This document shows, piece by piece, positions 63,438 to 64,000 of a stretch of 64,000 nucleotides of DNA. The notes under the pieces are model-generated. The model made no database searches. It was not told the DNA's origin and saw only the letters and a program-made list of their open reading frames with translations. This DNA comes from Kushneria sinocarnis (lineage in GTDB: Bacteria; Pseudomonadota; Gammaproteobacteria; Pseudomonadales; Halomonadaceae). The position numbers were made by a program, and so were the translations under genes. Where the stretch lies: the NCBI RefSeq assembly GCF_003633775.1, contig NZ_RBIN01000006.1, positions 1-64,000 of the forward strand, in the 5' to 3' direction. Within the stretch, counting starts at the first letter, position 1, and every line of letters starts with the position of its first letter.

Positions 63438-64000
63438 TCAGGTGATCTCGTCGTGCCCCGGACGCTCGTCATAGCGCAGGGTGTTGTGCATGTAGCCACC
63501 ATCGACATAGAGCGTGGTGCCGGTGATATAGCGCGCCTGATCGGAGCAGGCAAACACCACCGTACCCGCCACATCCGCGGTATCGCCGACAAAGCCCAGC
63601 GGAATCCAGCTGTTCATGCGGTCGCGACCCAGCGATTCGATGTCATCATGGTTGATATCGGTTTCGATCGCGCCCGGCGCGATGCCGACCACCCGAATGC
63701 CGTATTCCGCCCACTCCAGCGCCGCACTGCGGGTCAGCATCTTCAGGCCGGACTTGGCCACGCCATAGTGCGCCACACCCTTGCGTACGACCTCATCATG
63801 AATGGACTGGATGTTGATGATGGTGCCACCACGGTGCTCACCGGCCTGCATGCGCCTGAAGGCACGCTGACTGCACAAAAAGGGAGCTTCGAGATTGACC
63901 TGCATCACGCCGCGCCAGACCTCGAGCGGCATCTCTTCCAGCGCGTGCGAATTCTCGAAGCCGGCATTGTTGACCAGAATATCGAGCCGATCGAAATGGG
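63438..64000 (-). CDS. short-chain dehydrogenase/reductase, cut by the right edge
   Basis: The C-terminal part (188 codons up to the edge) of an SDR-family oxidoreductase. The catalytic Ser-x12-Tyr-x3-Lys region is visible (IINIQSIHDEV and HYGVAKSGLKMLTRSAALEWA), as are NNAG at the right edge and GAIETDI. The late segment VVFACSDQARYITGTTLYVDGGY is the usual C-terminal part of glucose-1-dehydrogenase-like SDRs. The N-terminal Rossmann motif lies beyond the window. Substrate not known. No neighbour to the right can be seen. Confidence 0.9.
   Translation of the reverse strand, partial: HFDRLDILVNNAGFENSHALEEMPLEVWRGVMQVNLEAPFLCSQRAFRRMQAGEHRGGTIINIQSIHDEVVRKGVAHYGVAKSGLKMLTRSAALEWAEYGIRVVGIAPGAIETDINHDDIESLGRDRMNSWIPLGFVGDTADVAGTVVFACSDQARYITGTTLYVDGGYMHNTLRYDERPGHDEIT

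Overview
The window is a GC-rich, densely packed chromosomal segment from a gammaproteobacterium. Gene content and order fit the Halomonadaceae/Oceanospirillales: uvrC-pgsA followed by tRNA Gly-Cys-Leu, metG followed by a lone RnfB and nth, an hda-perM pair facing purM-purN, and RecBCD. The genus cannot be fixed from sequence alone. No insertion sequence, integrase, prophage or CRISPR array was seen.

Layout. 1-9 kb: end of an unidentified gene, glpD, fumC, a YjbQ-family gene, hda-perM divergent from purM-purN, and an aldo/keto reductase behind a palindromic operator. 9-25 kb: dcd, apbC, arfB and a TerB-domain gene divergent from metG, a CHASE4-GGDEF cyclase, RnfB-like ferredoxin, nth and amiC; then a queuosine-mannosyltransferase-like gene, hlyU-like gene, argG, rnt, grxD and argF. 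25-30 kb: tRNA-Ala, uvrC, pgsA, three tRNAs, dusA. 30-40 kb: an unusual metabolic cluster (below). 40-64 kb: recD-recB, a C45 acyl hydrolase, acyltransferase 3, a glutamate-synthase-like FMN protein, a MetE-like gene, two MFS transporters, a YcaQ-type glycosylase, a NYN protein, mocA-xdhC, recC (about 14 kb from recB) and a short-chain dehydrogenase cut by the right edge.

The most interesting part is 31.1-39.9 kb. It groups a CDP-alcohol phosphatidyltransferase, a medium-chain dehydrogenase, a 6-pyruvoyl-tetrahydropterin-synthase homologue that has lost catalytic residues, a GT4 glycosyltransferase, a methyltransferase, a YbhN-type membrane protein, a RibD-type reductase without deaminase, a GTP cyclohydrolase II with an extra N-terminal domain, and a creatininase-family amidohydrolase. 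Four of the genes overlap by 1-4 bases, and similar 17-bp dyads sit upstream of both outer operons. I infer a dedicated pathway that opens the GTP ring, reduces the sugar, and then glycosylates, methylates and perhaps attaches the product to lipid or moves it across the membrane. I do not know a characterised system with this composition. The product is unknown.

The rest is mostly housekeeping: purine and arginine synthesis, nucleotide pools, tRNA modification, DNA repair and Fe-S assembly. Start sites were chosen from Shine-Dalgarno matches and family alignment from memory; doubtful ones are noted.
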